Part shown: in pieces, positions 63,130-64,000 of the stretch
How the letters are laid out: every line of letters starts with the position of its first letter
Numbering within the stretch: position 1 is the stretch's first letter
NCBI GenBank assembly: GCA_023053575.1
Contig: JAKZAP010000016.1
Location: 14,278,030-14,342,029, forward strand
Source: Branchinecta lynchi
Lineage: Eukaryota; Arthropoda; Branchiopoda; Anostraca; Branchinectidae
Length of the DNA stretch: 64,000 nt
Direction: 5' to 3'
The notes under the pieces: generated by a model
The model's database searches: none
What the model saw: the letters and a program-made list of their open reading frames with translations, nothing else
What the model was told of the DNA's origin: nothing
Translations under genes and position numbers: made by a program

Positions 63130-63310
63130 TGTTTTCTGTTTCTGATTCTGTTTTTTTTTTTCCTGTTTACTGTTTTCTGTTTCAAGGACCCAAAAATAAA
63201 CAGAACAGCTGTTTTCAAGCCAGCTGTTTTTTTTCTCACCTGTTCTGTTCCGTTTTGGTGTGTCCTGTTTTGCCCTGTTCCTGTTTTTTTTTTTTACCTG
63301 TTTAAACAGC
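63130..63310. repeat. CTGTTTT low-complexity repeat
   Basis: Dozens of CCTGTTTT, TTCTGTTT and AACAGCTGTTTT phrases; a short inverted AACAG/CTGTT arrangement lies at its centre. Confidence 0.6.
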
Positions 63311-64000
63311 CAAATCTATTTTTTTCGGTCTTCTCAGTTAACAAATCTTTTAACTTATGATTTAACTGATTTCCGTCATTTCGAAATGCCACATTCCAAA
63401 AGAGGCCAATTTGTCAACCTTACCAGTACCCACGCGGAATGTGGGTGCGATGACCGCTTTGGAAAATATTAAGCAAGAAGCAAGCAATAGCAGGATCAAC
63501 AGCAAAAAATTAAATATTTCTTCTTTATTGGAAATCGTGAAAAAATGGAGACTTAGACTTAGACTACTGTTGCAGCATTCCAGTCCTTCGTGGCAGCAGT
63601 CGTCTTCAGGTCTAATCTGAACAAGTGCGCAAGCGCTGAAACGTGACGTGTAAAAGTAAAACGTATATCATATATTGTGTACGAACAGCCTAATAACCAT
63701 TCGCCCTTGGGTTCATTGGTCAATATGGGCCCAGTTGTCAGCGTTTGGATTTGTGTGTGTGGGGGGGGAGGGGGGGGGGGGTATCACCGAAAGATACATC
63801 TAGACCCCAATGAAAACACTTATTCCGAATCTCACCTTGACATCAGTCATTGGTTAGCAAGTTTGCGCAGTTGGCCCATCCACTTGCGCCCGAACCGAAG
63901 GGGGGGGGGCTCCAAAGACTCATCTGGACAATGATGTTCACGCATTCCAAATTTCACCTTAGTACCAGTCATGTCTAGCAAGTTTGCGAATTTGGTCACG
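63311..64000. other. Right edge; no exon found
   Basis: Two related segments at 63750-63890 and 63890-64000 share 'gggggg..tc.cc.aaaga...atctaga/ggac', 'agcaagtttgcg' and 'cagtcattgg/gtct'. No ubiquitin-fold exon of UBA1 is seen. Confidence 0.45.

Noticed and set aside
1..64000. Bacterial, viral or plasmid origin
   Set aside because: Spliced UBA1, LINE and PLE remnants and hAT/MITE content mark nuclear animal DNA; no virus gene was recognised.
1..64000. tRNA or rRNA genes
   Set aside because: I found no convincing cloverleaf with A and B boxes and no rRNA core by eye; a tRNAscan-SE and Infernal run would settle it.

Overview
The window is nuclear DNA from an animal. It carries one recognisable host gene, a multi-exon E1 ubiquitin-activating enzyme (UBA1), on the plus strand. 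GT-AG introns, a Penelope-like retroelement (PLE), LINE fragments, hAT elements and many MITEs all point to a metazoan, and the UBA1 protein looks invertebrate. The sequence alone does not fix the phylum. Base composition is AT-rich, with many long poly-G or poly-C runs.

Region 1-28,980 shows no host gene I can defend. It is a mosaic of transposable elements. A PLE on the minus strand (about 1,600-8,206) is split by a 386-bp MITE (2330-2715) and by a 4,934-bp hAT transposon (3116-8049). Both insertions have perfect 8-bp target-site duplications (TSDs). The hAT encodes a two-exon transposase with one apparent frameshift. A second hAT-type element (11835-13300) is a long fold-back with its own 8-bp TSD; each arm has independently received a copy of the same small MITE. 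From 15.7 to 29 kb come tandem repeats, a degraded hAT tail, and MITEs of several families.

Region 28,985-60,586 holds twelve coding exons of UBA1. All join in phase and give 907 codons, from a start matching the short (UBA1b-like) isoform to just before the C-terminal ubiquitin-fold domain. That last domain was not found before base 64,000, so the gene runs off the right edge. The twelve exons total about 2.7 kb; the introns hold most of the remaining 29 kb and are filled with repeats.

Two repeat families stand out in and around the introns. Family A starts with TATGGCACTTG and has five copies; family B is bounded by GGGATCCC and has five copies. Both contain internal tandem units and I cannot assign either to a known class. 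PLE-derived fragments carry eight hammerhead-ribozyme motifs with the minimal AUAU stem III, at least one with a complete conserved core. The nested insertions, TSDs and paralogous empty sites allow much of the insertion order to be read directly from the sequence.
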